From: Tenacibaculum mesophilum
GTDB taxonomy: Bacteria; Bacteroidota; Bacteroidia; Flavobacteriales; Flavobacteriaceae
Assembly: GCF_003867075.1 (NCBI RefSeq)
Contig: NZ_CP032544.1
Span: 248,001-312,000 of the forward strand
Direction: 5' to 3'
Length of the DNA: 64,000 nt
Made by a program: the position numbers and the translations under genes. Positions 1 through 8,572 of the stretch are shown one piece after another; positions within the stretch are counted from its first letter, which is position 1, and the number at the start of each line of letters is the position of its first letter. The notes under the pieces are model-generated. The model had not been told where the DNA came from. It saw only the letters and a list, made by a program, of their open reading frames with translations, and ran no database searches.

Positions 1-354
1 ATAACTTAAAATAGCTCCTTGGCTAAATCCTAATAAAAATGTTTTATCAGGGTTGGTATTGTATTTCTGTTTGATTTCGTCTATAAAAGAAGCAATCTTA
101 TCAACTGATTCAGCTGCTTGTTTTAAATCAGAAAATTTACCGTTAACTGAATCAAAATTTATAGCATACCAAGCATAACCACCATAACCCATATCATGAG
201 GAGCTCTGGCACTTATAATTAATAAATCGTCTGGTAATTCTTCTGCAAATGAAAATAAATCTTGTTCGTTGCTACCATATCCGTGTAATAAAATTAATAA
301 AGGAGGGTTAGCGTTAGAGGTTTTAGGCTCTCTTACAATATGTTGTAAACTCAT
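1..354 (-). CDS. Alpha/beta-hydrolase, phospholipase/carboxylesterase family (C-terminus cut by window edge)
   Basis: The first 118 residues are present; the rest lies left of the window. Seen: an N-terminal LLHGYGSNEQD segment, typical of the oxyanion-hole loop of this family, and GFSQG near residue 112, the nucleophile-elbow motif GxSxG with the serine nucleophile. The expected Asp and His of the triad would lie outside. The family (YpfH/Est-type esterases, acyl-protein thioesterases) hydrolyses carboxylic ester bonds in the cytoplasm; the natural substrate cannot be told from sequence. No signal peptide is visible. The ATG start is followed only 3 bases downstream (in plus coordinates) by the stop of the small membrane protein gene, so the two are probably co-transcribed as the tail of the minus-strand BatA operon. 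Confidence 0.85.
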   Translation of the reverse strand, partial: MSLQHIVREPKTSNANPPLLILLHGYGSNEQDLFSFAEELPDDLLIISARAPHDMGYGGYAWYAINFDSVNGKFSDLKQAAESVDKIASFIDEIKQKYNTNPDKTFLLGFSQGAILSY

Positions 355-357
355 GTA

Positions 358-684
358 TTAAATTCCTTTAAATAGGTTTTGAAATTGCTCTCCAACAACT
401 GGTACAAGCTTTTTTTCTCCTTTTAAAACTGCTAAAAGGCTAATTAACCAAAGTACAAATAATAGTACTCCTACAGCCCAACCTATTGTATTTCCTAAAT
501 ATTTATAAACAATCCACATATTCACCATATACAATATATTTAGCCCTAGCATTTGCCTAATGTAAAAACTAGCAAAAGCATTTTTTTTGTTCATGTTTAA
601 AACGAAAGCTATGATAAGTCCTATAATTGTGAAGTGGCTAATAATTGCTTCAGTTTTTCCTTCGTTTACTGTTAGATTTTCCAT
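358..684 (-). CDS. Small membrane protein, DUF4870/Tic20-like
   Basis: This 108-residue protein has about three hydrophobic segments: near residues 15-29, 42-62 and 66-86. A basic NMNKKNAF turn followed by FYIRQMLGL resembles the DUF4870 / Tic20-like family, whose hallmark is a short helix with a conserved Arg-Gln after the first membrane segment. Function in bacteria is unknown. It lies 4 bases downstream of the dihydroorotase-like gene and 3 bases upstream of the esterase gene, so it is part of a four-gene minus-strand operon. The family call rests on motif and hydropathy resemblance only. Confidence 0.7.
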   Translation of the reverse strand: MENLTVNEGKTEAIISHFTIIGLIIAFVLNMNKKNAFASFYIRQMLGLNILYMVNMWIVYKYLGNTIGWAVGVLLFVLWLISLLAVLKGEKKLVPVVGEQFQNLFKGI

Positions 685-688
685 GATT

Positions 689-1948
689 CTATGAGTTTAA
701 AATTAGTTGACTATTATTGTAAATACCATAAACTTTTCCTTCTAGTTTTTTCCCTAGAAAGATACTGTTTTTTGAGGTAGAAACAATGTTTTGCTCTGAG
801 AAAGTATATGCTCCATCAGGGGTAAAAACAGACAAACTAGCTTTTTCATCTTCTTTTATGGAAGCTAATTCAACATTAAAACGTTTTCTAGGATTGTTAG
901 ATAAACAGTTGATGATAGTTTCTAAATCTAATACAGTATTTAGCGCTCCAAAAGCACTTTCTAAACCAATAGTACCGTCTTTTGCAGTAGAAAACTCTAC
1001 TTTTTTATGTTCAATGTCTATAGGATTATGGTCTGATGTAATTATATCAATAATTCCTTCTTTTAAACCTTGTATTAGAGCTTTTTTATCTTCTTCTGTA
1101 CGTAGGGGAGGATTTACTTTTTTATTAGCTTCAAAGCCATGTAGTTCATCATCTGTCAAAACTAAATTATGTACAGCAACACTACACGTTACATCTAAGC
1201 CTTTTTCTTTTGCTTCTTTTATAAGTTGAACAGACTTAGCAGTTGAGATAGTAGGAATGTGTAATTTACCTCCTGTATATTCTAACAAAAATAAATCGCG
1301 AGAAATTTGAATTTCTTCTGCAAGTGCAGGAATTCCTTTCAATCCTAAAAGCGTACTATTTTTACCTTCGTTAGCAACACCTTCACCAGCAATTAAATTG
1401 TTTTTAGGAAAGCTTAGTACCAATCCGTCAAAATTTTGAGCATATAACAATGCTATCTTTAACAAATTATCATTGCTAACGGGTTTGTTATAATCACCAA
1501 AAGCAATAGCACCTGATTGTTGCATGTCGTACATTTCAGACATTTCAACACCTTTACTTTGCTGTGTTAAGGCTCCAATAGGATGAATGCTAGTTGCAGC
1601 TCCGTTTACTTTATTAATTAAAAACTCTATGGCTGATTTATTATCAACTATAGGGTGAGTGTTTGGATTGATAGCTACATGAGTAAATCCACTTTTAGCC
1701 GCTACTTGTACACCATGTTGCAAGGTTTCTCGCTCTTCATAACCCGGTTCTCCAAAAGAAACACTCGTATCAAACCAACCTGGAGATACATGAAGGTTAT
1801 CAAGCTCTACAACTTGATAATTTTCTTCACTAGCAATGTTGTTGTCAATTTTGGTAATAATACCGTCGGTAATTAAAATATCTTTAGTTTGTTGGTGGTA
1901 AGGACTAGAAGCATCTATTATTGTTGCCGATTTAAGCAGCGTTGTCAT
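689..1948 (-). CDS. Dihydroorotase-like protein lacking the metal-binding residues
   Basis: The 419-residue length and overall pattern match class I dihydroorotase (amidohydrolase superfamily): an N-terminal beta segment, PGWFD near residue 57, LHIPTISTA, NPPLRTEEDK and ITSDHNP. In active enzymes the first strand reads D-x-H-x-H; here it is D60-T-S62-V-S64, so both His ligands are Ser. The histidines normally found in the HxED-like and HVSTA-like motifs are also replaced (LVLSFPKNN and PTISTA). The Asp of the SDHNP motif remains. A zinc-dependent hydrolase is therefore unlikely; known family members of this kind are non-catalytic dihydroorotase homologues that support aspartate transcarbamoylase. 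The start ATG overlaps the TGA stop of the upstream BatA-like gene by 4 bases (ATGA), implying translational coupling. Confidence 0.85.
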   Translation of the reverse strand: MTTLLKSATIIDASSPYHQQTKDILITDGIITKIDNNIASEENYQVVELDNLHVSPGWFDTSVSFGEPGYEERETLQHGVQVAAKSGFTHVAINPNTHPIVDNKSAIEFLINKVNGAATSIHPIGALTQQSKGVEMSEMYDMQQSGAIAFGDYNKPVSNDNLLKIALLYAQNFDGLVLSFPKNNLIAGEGVANEGKNSTLLGLKGIPALAEEIQISRDLFLLEYTGGKLHIPTISTAKSVQLIKEAKEKGLDVTCSVAVHNLVLTDDELHGFEANKKVNPPLRTEEDKKALIQGLKEGIIDIITSDHNPIDIEHKKVEFSTAKDGTIGLESAFGALNTVLDLETIINCLSNNPRKRFNVELASIKEDEKASLSVFTPDGAYTFSEQNIVSTSKNSIFLGKKLEGKVYGIYNNSQLILNS

Positions 1949-3879
1949 GGTTTAAAGAATTTTAAAATCAAAATTTCTAAAAGCAAAGATACAATAGCTA
2001 AGCCCAAAAACCATTTCCAAAGCCATTGAATTTTGTTTTCATCATTAATATTTTCCAAGGTGTTTTTAACTGAAGTAGATATAGTCATATCATTAGCTTC
2101 AGAAAATGTTAAAAAATCTAAGGCACTTTCACTTTTGTTATAATTAAAAGCAACATTTCTAAGCACATTATTTCCTTGTTGTATTTGATAAAAGCCGGCA
2201 ACTAAAGGTTGATCTTTGGTTGTGATACGCGTTTTGTTTTGAAAAGTTTGTTGCAAAGGAATAAAAGAACCTTTATTAGTAACAATATTTAAAACTTCAT
2301 CTTTCCCTAGCTGTTTATCAATATCAATAGTATTTTGTTTGTCTATGGTATAATACAATTCAGAAAGTTGTAAACTCTGTTTTCCTATGTTATAAAAAAC
2401 AGGAACAATTAAAGGAGAGTTTGTAAAATTACTATTGTCTTTATTTAGAGGAGCTGCTACCCAATACATAGAAGCATTTGGTAAATTAATCTGTTTAATA
2501 AACCCTTGTTTGTTTTCAAAAGAAACAATGTTACTAGCATTCTTAAATTCAGAATTAAAAGAAGTTTTTACAAACGGATATTGGAAGTTAGCTACCTTCT
2601 TTTCGAAAACATTTTTTAAAAGAGGATGATTATAATTAATCGAAGTAACCTTTAAACTATCATTCTTTTTAGAAAGTAATCTTCCTGTATTTAGCTTCCC
2701 GAAAAAGTTGTTATAAGAAGAAAGTACTGACTCTTTATTGGGAATTATAACAAGATTTCCACCTTTTTTAGTATAATTTTCTAAACTATTCAGAAGTGTT
2801 TCATGAATACTTTCCAACTCATTTAATACAATAAGATGTTGCTTATCTATCAAATTATAGTTGGCATTTTGTAGCGTAGAAGAAGTAAAGTTAAATTCTT
2901 CTTTGGTATAAATCCGTTGTAAGAAGTTATTTGATTCTCCAATTGCTAATACATTAATTTTTTCGTTAGCATTAATGGTAAAATAAAACGAATTATCAAA
3001 CCCATAAGTGTCGTTAAAATTAATAGCAATTCTACCTAAAAACATTGGAGTTTTTACAACAGAAAAAGTAACTTCCGTAGTCTTGTTTTCCTCAATACTA
3101 AAGGTTTGTTTATTCAATAACTTGTCATTATTGTAAATGGCAATAGGAATGTCATTTTTAGCATTTCCTTGATTTCTAACAACAATATGTACGTTGAAAT
3201 TAGAACCCCCATTATCATCTACAAAAACACTATCAATAGAAATGTTGCTTTTTTGTTCAGGTACTAACTTTACAAAAGAAGTATTTTCAGGAGCGTTGTC
3301 AATTTCCTCTTTTTTAATGTTTTGAAAATCAGAAATCACAATGTTTTTGGAAGAAGAAGTTATAGACTTATGCTCACTAGTCATTTTTAAAAAAACATCA
3401 GCAAGGTCTCTACTTTTAGCAGTATTAGTTGTTTTTAACAGCTCTTCTTTTAGTTCAGAAGCTGTTTTATTAGCATAAAAATGATCGTTTGTAAGTAAAG
3501 AATACTTAGTTTTTTCTGTTGAGTTTTCAATAATTTCTTGAGTAGCAATTTGCAGTAAATTACCTTTTTCTCCAACAGCGCTAGTACTTAAAGAATTATC
3601 AAGATACATAAAGAAATGTTGTTCTTCATTTGCTTTGTGGTTACTAAAATATGGCTGAGCAAAAGCAAAAATAAGGGCAGTGAGTAGCAGTAAACGAGTA
3701 GCTAAAATCAGCCATTTTTTTATACGAGAACTTTTACGTGTTTGTAACACTAACTTTTGTAAAAAAGCTACATTGGTAAACGGAACTTTTACAAATCGCT
3801 GTAGTTGGAACAAGTGTACCAAAATAGGAATGAGTAAAAAAGCTAAGAAATATAAAATCTCAGGATGTTTAAACTGCAT
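1945..3879 (-). CDS. BatA/vWA-domain membrane protein
   Basis: This 644-residue protein opens with the BatA N-terminal signature: two hydrophobic segments (about residues 8-24 and 56-74) separated by the FVKVPFTNVAFLQKL type linker. A von Willebrand A-like region follows with D94-N-S-L-S98, matching the MIDAS motif DxSxS. The middle resembles beta-sandwich and glutamine-amidotransferase-like folds of BatA-type proteins, and a last membrane helix lies near residues 617-640. BatA-type proteins sit in the inner membrane; they were linked to aerotolerance in Bacteroides, but the molecular role is unsettled. It is the first gene of the minus-strand operon. The spacer to the divergent methyltransferase gene is 121 bases; on this strand a near-match TATTTTTA lies upstream. 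Confidence 0.85.
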   Translation of the reverse strand: MQFKHPEILYFLAFLLIPILVHLFQLQRFVKVPFTNVAFLQKLVLQTRKSSRIKKWLILATRLLLLTALIFAFAQPYFSNHKANEEQHFFMYLDNSLSTSAVGEKGNLLQIATQEIIENSTEKTKYSLLTNDHFYANKTASELKEELLKTTNTAKSRDLADVFLKMTSEHKSITSSSKNIVISDFQNIKKEEIDNAPENTSFVKLVPEQKSNISIDSVFVDDNGGSNFNVHIVVRNQGNAKNDIPIAIYNNDKLLNKQTFSIEENKTTEVTFSVVKTPMFLGRIAINFNDTYGFDNSFYFTINANEKINVLAIGESNNFLQRIYTKEEFNFTSSTLQNANYNLIDKQHLIVLNELESIHETLLNSLENYTKKGGNLVIIPNKESVLSSYNNFFGKLNTGRLLSKKNDSLKVTSINYNHPLLKNVFEKKVANFQYPFVKTSFNSEFKNASNIVSFENKQGFIKQINLPNASMYWVAAPLNKDNSNFTNSPLIVPVFYNIGKQSLQLSELYYTIDKQNTIDIDKQLGKDEVLNIVTNKGSFIPLQQTFQNKTRITTKDQPLVAGFYQIQQGNNVLRNVAFNYNKSESALDFLTFSEANDMTISTSVKNTLENINDENKIQWLWKWFLGLAIVSLLLEILILKFFKP

Positions 3880-3988
3880 AATTGTAATTTACTAACTGTA
3901 AAAATACCTAAATAGATGGTTTAAAAAAGAATGTAGTTAAAAATCTGTTAGAAGTGTGGTAAGTTTTCGACAAAGGATTAAATTTTCC

Positions 3989-3996
3989 TATTTTTG
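3989..3996 (+). promoter_or_regulatory. Bacteroidota -7 promoter element
   Basis: TATTTTTG fits the TAnnTTTG consensus of the primary sigma factor in Bacteroidota. It ends four bases before the ATG at 4001, so the transcript would be leaderless or nearly so. No clear -33 TTTG was found. Confidence 0.55.
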
Positions 3997-4000
3997 AACT

Positions 4001-4666
4001 ATGACTACAAAAGAGAGTGAGTGTAACATTCCGGGAGAAATTAACTATAAAGAACACTGGAATGCAGCCTATGTAAAAAATCCAACTGAAAAACTAGGGT
4101 GGTTCGAAGAAAGTTCGAAAGAAACTATTAAATTATTAAAGGAATCTAACGTACCAAAAGACGCTAAAATCTTAAACGTTGGTGTTGGTTCGTCTATGTT
4201 AATTGATGAGCTAGTAGCCGATGGGTATTTAGGCTTAATAGCAAATGATTTATCTGAAAATGCACTAACCGATGTAAAAAATCGATTAGGAGAAAATGCA
4301 TCAAAAGTTAACTTTATAGCCGATAATTTAGTGGCTCCAATCAAGTTACATGAGCTTGAAGAAGTTGATGTTTGGAACGATAGAGCGGTACTACATTTCT
4401 TTTTAAAAGAGGAAGAACAAAACGCTTATTTTAATCTACTAAAGAAGCTTGTAAAAGTAAACGGATTCGTAATTATTGCTGTTTTTGCTTTAGACGGAGC
4501 AGAAAAATGTTGTGGACTGCAATTACAACGTTACAATACGGAAATGCTACAAGAAAAATTAGGAAACGATTTTGTTTTAGTCAATAGTTTTAATCACACA
4601 TTTGTAAATCCGTACGGAGGAGAACGTCCGTATGTTTACACATTATTTCAAAGAGCCAATAAGTAA
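4001..4666 (+). CDS. Class I SAM-dependent methyltransferase
   Basis: This 221-residue cytosolic protein carries the glycine-rich SAM-binding motif I, ILNVGVGSS (residues 57-65), followed by an acidic residue after the second strand (LIANDLSE, near 80) and a motif IV-like DVWNDRAVLHFF near residue 127. The overall layout resembles small-molecule methyltransferases of the thiopurine/tellurite type. The substrate is unknown. Its stop codon overlaps the ATG of bshC by one base (TAATG), so it is co-translated with bacillithiol synthesis and could act on a thiol or a related small molecule; that is inference from position only. The proximity of the promoter element supports this start, or a leaderless message. 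Confidence 0.85.
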   Translation: MTTKESECNIPGEINYKEHWNAAYVKNPTEKLGWFEESSKETIKLLKESNVPKDAKILNVGVGSSMLIDELVADGYLGLIANDLSENALTDVKNRLGENASKVNFIADNLVAPIKLHELEEVDVWNDRAVLHFFLKEEEQNAYFNLLKKLVKVNGFVIIAVFALDGAEKCCGLQLQRYNTEMLQEKLGNDFVLVNSFNHTFVNPYGGERPYVYTLFQRANK

Positions 4667-6261
4667 TGAACATAACCAATATCCCTTATAAAAACACAGG
4701 ATTCTTTTCTAAAACAATGGAGGACTATTTAAAGGCTGATGAAAAGATTCAACCTTTTTATAACCGCTATCCGAGTTTACGAAACTTTGAAAAGCAACTA
4801 GAAGAAAAGAAAGAAAACCCTATTTCAAATACTCAAAGGAAAAGGTTAGTTGAAGTATTAAGAAAACAATACAAAGACATTGATTTATCTTTTGAAACAC
4901 AAAAAAATATAGAAAGTTTACTAAAAGAGAATACGTTTACCATAACAACAGGGCATCAGCTGAATTTGTTTACGGGACCGTTATATTTTCTGTATAAAAT
5001 TATATCAACCATAAACATGTGCGAGCATTTGTCAATGCAATTTCCTAATGAGAATTTTGTGCCTGTATATTGGATGGCAACAGAAGATCACGATTTTGAA
5101 GAAATTAACTTCTTTAACTTTAAAGGGAAAAAAGTACAGTGGAACTCTGACCAAAAAGGACCTGTAGGACGTTTTACAACCGAGGGGTTACAAGATGTAT
5201 TTGAAGTATTTGCTGAACATTTAGGAGGTTCAAAAAATGCTATTCAAATAAAAGAACTTTTTGAAAAAGGATATTTACAGCACAAAACATTAGCAGGTGC
5301 AACCAGATATGTAGCCGATAAACTTTTTGGAAAATATGGTTTGGTAATTTTAGATGCTGACGAAAGAGAATTAAAAAGAGCGTTAATACCTTATGTAGAG
5401 TACGATTTGTTACACGAAACTTCTTATAATGAAGTATCGAAAACAATTACAGAACTAGAACAATCATATAAAATACAAGTAAATCCACGTGAGATAAACT
5501 TATTTTATATTACTGATAGGATTCGTGAACGTATTGTTCTTGAAAACGGAATTTACAAAGTAAATAATACAGATATTTCTTGGACAAAGGATGAAATCTT
5601 AGATCATTTACATAGTCAGCCAGAATGTTTTTCGCCAAACGTAATTATGCGTCCACTATACCAAGAGGTAATTTTACCGAACCTATGCTACATAGGTGGA
5701 GGAGGAGAGTTAGCGTATTGGTTAGAGCTAAAGGCATATTTTGATAAAGTAAATGTTCCGTTTCCTATTTTGTTATTAAGAAACTCAGCTCAAATACTTT
5801 CAGAAAAACAATTAGGTAAGTTAGAAAAACTAAACGTTTCAGAAGAAGAATTATTTTTAAAACAAGACGACTTACTAGCAAGAAAAGTGTTGGCTAACGG
5901 CGATACTAAGGTAGATTTTACCAAGCAAAAACAGTTTTTACAACAACAATTTGATGATTTACGTAAGCTAGCTAAAAAGACCGATGTTTCTTTTGTAGGA
6001 GCTGTAAATGCACAAGAAAGAAAGCAGGTTAAAGGGTTAGAAAACCTTGAAAAAAGATGGTTGCGAGCAGAAAAACGACGTCAAAAAGAAATGGTTGAAA
6101 GAATCGTAGCTTTGCAAAATGAATTATTACCTAATCAAAGTTTAGAAGAGCGACAACGTAATTTTTCAGAGTTCTATTTAGAGTATGGAGCAGATTTTAT
6201 TACAATTCTAAAAGAAAATTTACACCCGTTACAACTAGAGTTTACCCTTATTACACTTTAA
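4666..6261 (+). CDS. bshC: Bacillithiol biosynthesis cysteine-adding enzyme BshC
   Basis: BshC joins cysteine to glucosaminyl-malate in the last step of bacillithiol synthesis, giving the low-molecular-weight thiol used by Bacillota and many Bacteroidota. The 531-residue length matches the family (about 530-540). Recognisable segments are TTGHQLNLFTGPLYFLYK (near residues 94-111), the PVYWMATEDHDFEEIN block (near 138), and FSPNVIMRPLYQE plus LPNLCYIGGGGELAYW (near 320-352), which form the Rossmann-like active site. A charged, probably coiled-coil region follows in the last 130 residues. It is linked by one-base overlaps to the methyltransferase before it and rlmF after it. BshA and BshB are not in this window. 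Confidence 0.96.
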   Translation: MNITNIPYKNTGFFSKTMEDYLKADEKIQPFYNRYPSLRNFEKQLEEKKENPISNTQRKRLVEVLRKQYKDIDLSFETQKNIESLLKENTFTITTGHQLNLFTGPLYFLYKIISTINMCEHLSMQFPNENFVPVYWMATEDHDFEEINFFNFKGKKVQWNSDQKGPVGRFTTEGLQDVFEVFAEHLGGSKNAIQIKELFEKGYLQHKTLAGATRYVADKLFGKYGLVILDADERELKRALIPYVEYDLLHETSYNEVSKTITELEQSYKIQVNPREINLFYITDRIRERIVLENGIYKVNNTDISWTKDEILDHLHSQPECFSPNVIMRPLYQEVILPNLCYIGGGGELAYWLELKAYFDKVNVPFPILLLRNSAQILSEKQLGKLEKLNVSEEELFLKQDDLLARKVLANGDTKVDFTKQKQFLQQQFDDLRKLAKKTDVSFVGAVNAQERKQVKGLENLEKRWLRAEKRRQKEMVERIVALQNELLPNQSLEERQRNFSEFYLEYGADFITILKENLHPLQLEFTLITL

Positions 6262-7118
6262 TGAGCACAAAAAAAGGATTACATCCTAAAAATATACACA
6301 ACCAAGGGTACGACTTCACGCTATTAGTAGAAAAGTATCCGAAACTTTCTGAATTTATCATTGAGAAATTTGAGAAAGACACTATTGATTTTTCTGATCC
6401 AAAAGCAGTAAAAGAGTTTAATAAGGCATTATTAGCAGCTCATTATAACATTAAACATTGGAATTTCTCTGATGAGAATTTATGTCCACCAATACCTGGA
6501 AGAGTAGATTATATTCATCATTTAGCTGATTTAGTTGCAGGTGAAGAAAACGTAACGGTGTTAGATATTGGTACAGGGGCAAGTTGTATTTATCCTTTGT
6601 TGGGAATTGTAGTATACGATTGGAATTTTGTAGCTACTGATATCGATTTAGATTCACTAGATTATGCTCAAGATATTATAGATGATAATGGTTTTACGGA
6701 TAAGGTTGAGTTAAGACAACAGTTTAAAGAAGAATATATCTTAGAAGGAATTATAGAAGAGGGTGATGCATTTACGGTAACGATGTGTAATCCGCCATTT
6801 TATAAATCGGCTGAAGAGGCGAGAGGAGCTAACCGAAGAAAATCGAGAAACTTAGGGAACAATGCGGTACGTAACTTTGCAGGAAACTCTAATGAATTAT
6901 GGTATATAGGTGGAGAGAAAGCTTTTTTACATACCTATTTATATGAGAGTTCTAAATTTCCAAAAGTAAGTAAATGGTTTACAAGTTTAGTGTCTAAAAA
7001 AGAAAACGTAGAAAGTTTACAAAACTCAGGTAAAAAATTAGGAGTTAAAGAATTCAAAGTAATTCCTATGCACCAAGGAAACAAGGTAACACGTATTGTG
7101 TGTTGGAGGTTTATATAG
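6261..7118 (+). CDS. rlmF: 23S rRNA (adenine-1618-N6)-methyltransferase RlmF
   Basis: The 285-residue protein has LDIGTGASCIYPLLG (residues 101-115) as SAM-binding motif I and the catalytic NPPF motif at 177-180, the (D/N)PPF/Y signature of N6-adenine methyltransferases. The N-terminal KKGLHPKNIHNQGYDF segment is typical of RlmF, which methylates A1618 of 23S rRNA. It is the third member of an overlapping three-gene operon (methyltransferase-bshC-rlmF). Convergent genes follow after a 92-base gap in which no strong terminator hairpin is seen. Confidence 0.94.
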   Translation: MSTKKGLHPKNIHNQGYDFTLLVEKYPKLSEFIIEKFEKDTIDFSDPKAVKEFNKALLAAHYNIKHWNFSDENLCPPIPGRVDYIHHLADLVAGEENVTVLDIGTGASCIYPLLGIVVYDWNFVATDIDLDSLDYAQDIIDDNGFTDKVELRQQFKEEYILEGIIEEGDAFTVTMCNPPFYKSAEEARGANRRKSRNLGNNAVRNFAGNSNELWYIGGEKAFLHTYLYESSKFPKVSKWFTSLVSKKENVESLQNSGKKLGVKEFKVIPMHQGNKVTRIVCWRFI

Positions 7119-7210
7119 TGAGTAATTGTTTAATAAAATAGGAAACCGTTATTAGAAGTGATGAAAAAAGGAGGAATTAACGAAGTTGAGTCTCACGAGG
7201 AGAGTTCTTC

Positions 7211-7759
7211 TTACTTTTCAATAATCAACTTATCCCAAGTATCTTTCCATCCTTTGTTTGTAACCCTATTACGATACGTTATCAAATCAAAATTAGGAGT
7301 AGGTCGTACAACAAGGTTGAATACATCATTTAAACCATACGGAGCAATATATTCAATTTGATTATCAGAGTTTAACTGAATAGCAATCGAAGTAGCTGTT
7401 TCAGGCCAGTAAGAAATGGCTTCGAGACAATTTTTATAAGGTGAATGACCATTTCGAATGTGCATTCTAGCTTGATTTTTTACCGACCAGTTAACAGAAG
7501 AGTTAATAGCTTTGAGCTGTTCTTCAAGAGCTAATTCACGAGTCTTAGTAATGTCGCTTTTATCAAAGTAAATAACATCAACATCGTTTAAAGAAGTTCT
7601 TTTATTATTGTGTTTATAGTCCCAAATTTTGTTTCTAACAAAACCGGCACCAACCCAACAATCAGGAAGATGTAGGTTACGAACGATTTCAAGAATACGT
7701 AGCATCCAAGCGTCATTTTCAATAATGTTTATGAATTCAGGGGTAAAATCTGTTTTCAT
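7211..7759 (-). CDS. Nucleotidyltransferase-like protein (DUF925 family)
   Basis: The 182-residue protein has CWVGAGFVRNKIWD near residue 34 and NDVDVIYFD near residue 58; the G-x-G-x-x-R and D-x-D pattern resembles nucleotidyltransferase-fold DUF925 proteins, in which two acids bind metal. The tail PTPNFDLITYRNRVTNKGWKDTWDKL is also a family signature. The cellular substrate is not established. It follows 5 bases after the restriction-type protein gene on the same strand, so they are probably co-transcribed. Confidence 0.85.
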   Translation of the reverse strand: MKTDFTPEFINIIENDAWMLRILEIVRNLHLPDCWVGAGFVRNKIWDYKHNNKRTSLNDVDVIYFDKSDITKTRELALEEQLKAINSSVNWSVKNQARMHIRNGHSPYKNCLEAISYWPETATSIAIQLNSDNQIEYIAPYGLNDVFNLVVRPTPNFDLITYRNRVTNKGWKDTWDKLIIEK

Positions 7760-7764
7760 AAAAA

Positions 7765-8208
7765 TTATTGGTATTGAGGAATATCTCTTAAAAACACATA
7801 GGTTTCATTCTCTTTATCAAGCATACAAAAAAAGTGTTGCAGTCCGTTGGTTACGATGAGGTAATCAGCATCGAGTTTTAAGTTATAACGTGCAATTTGA
7901 TCAAATGTATCTTGGGTAATTTTTATATGTGGTGCTTTACATTCCACAATAATATTCGGATGACCGTCAGAAGCAAAAACCACAATATCGGTACGTTTTT
8001 TAAGGTTGTTGATAACTAATTGTTTTTCAATAGCAATCAATGAAACAGGGTAGTTCCTCTCTTGAATCAACCATTGCACAAAATGCTGGCGTACCCATTC
8101 CTCGGGAGTTAAGACCATGTATTTTTTTCTCAAATTATCAAAAATAAGCGTCTTATTTTCGTTACTTTTGAGCTTGAATGTATAGCTAGGAAGGTTGAGC
8201 TTTTGCAT
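7765..8208 (-). CDS. Type I restriction enzyme R-subunit N-terminal-domain protein (stand-alone)
   Basis: This 147-residue protein consists of a single PD-(D/E)xK-like domain: RTDIVVFASDGHPNIIVECKAPHI near residues 73-96, where the Asp and the E-x-K (ECK) are the metal-binding and catalytic residues of the fold. Proteins of this kind match the HSDR_N_2 family and are short single-domain relatives of restriction-enzyme nuclease domains. No methylase or specificity subunit is nearby, so it is not a complete restriction system. Such stand-alone proteins are common in Flavobacteriia next to holA; their role is unknown. Confidence 0.85.
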   Translation of the reverse strand: MQKLNLPSYTFKLKSNENKTLIFDNLRKKYMVLTPEEWVRQHFVQWLIQERNYPVSLIAIEKQLVINNLKKRTDIVVFASDGHPNIIVECKAPHIKITQDTFDQIARYNLKLDADYLIVTNGLQHFFCMLDKENETYVFLRDIPQYQ

Positions 8209-8572
8209 AGATCAAAAGTAAGAAAATTATAAGTTATTTCTTCGTTGTTTACTGTGACGAAACATTATTGTCATCTCGAACTGAAGCAACGCGGAATGTG
8301 AGAGATCTTAAACACGTGAGTTACTCCGTTGAATCAGATTTCTCAGTCGTAACCTCTTTCGAAATGACATTATAGTAATTGTCATTGCGAGTGAAAGCGA
8401 AGTAATCTGTTAGTCGAAAAAAGATAGCCACGTCGTTATCTCTTCTCGCTATGACGTTTCAGTTACCGTCATTGCGAACGATAGTGAAGCAATCTTTTTC
8501 TCGAAGAAAAGAAGCCACTCCTCGCTATAACATTTTAAATAACAACACCAAAAGAAGGCAGAAGAAAGACAC
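8209..8572. repeat. Gene-free stretch with three palindromic repeat elements
   Basis: No open frame with coding character is seen. Three successive elements each begin with a GTCAT-type end and close with its imperfect inverse: 8270-8368 (GTCATCTCGAA ... TTCGAAATGAC), 8381-8455 (GTCATTGCGAG ... CTCGCTATGAC) and 8468-8531 (GTCATTGCGAA ... CTCGCTATAAC). The outer 11-bp arms match at ten of eleven positions in the first two. Inside, elements two and three share a GAAG(T/C)AATCT segment. They resemble short dispersed palindromic repeats (MITE or REP-like) seen in Bacteroidota intergenic DNA; the promoter of holA must lie here or overlap them. Confidence 0.7.

Noticed and set aside
786..1229. 147-codon plus-strand frame antisense to the dihydroorotase-like gene
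   Set aside because: It lies wholly within a well-supported gene on the other strand and has no recognisable domain or upstream signal.
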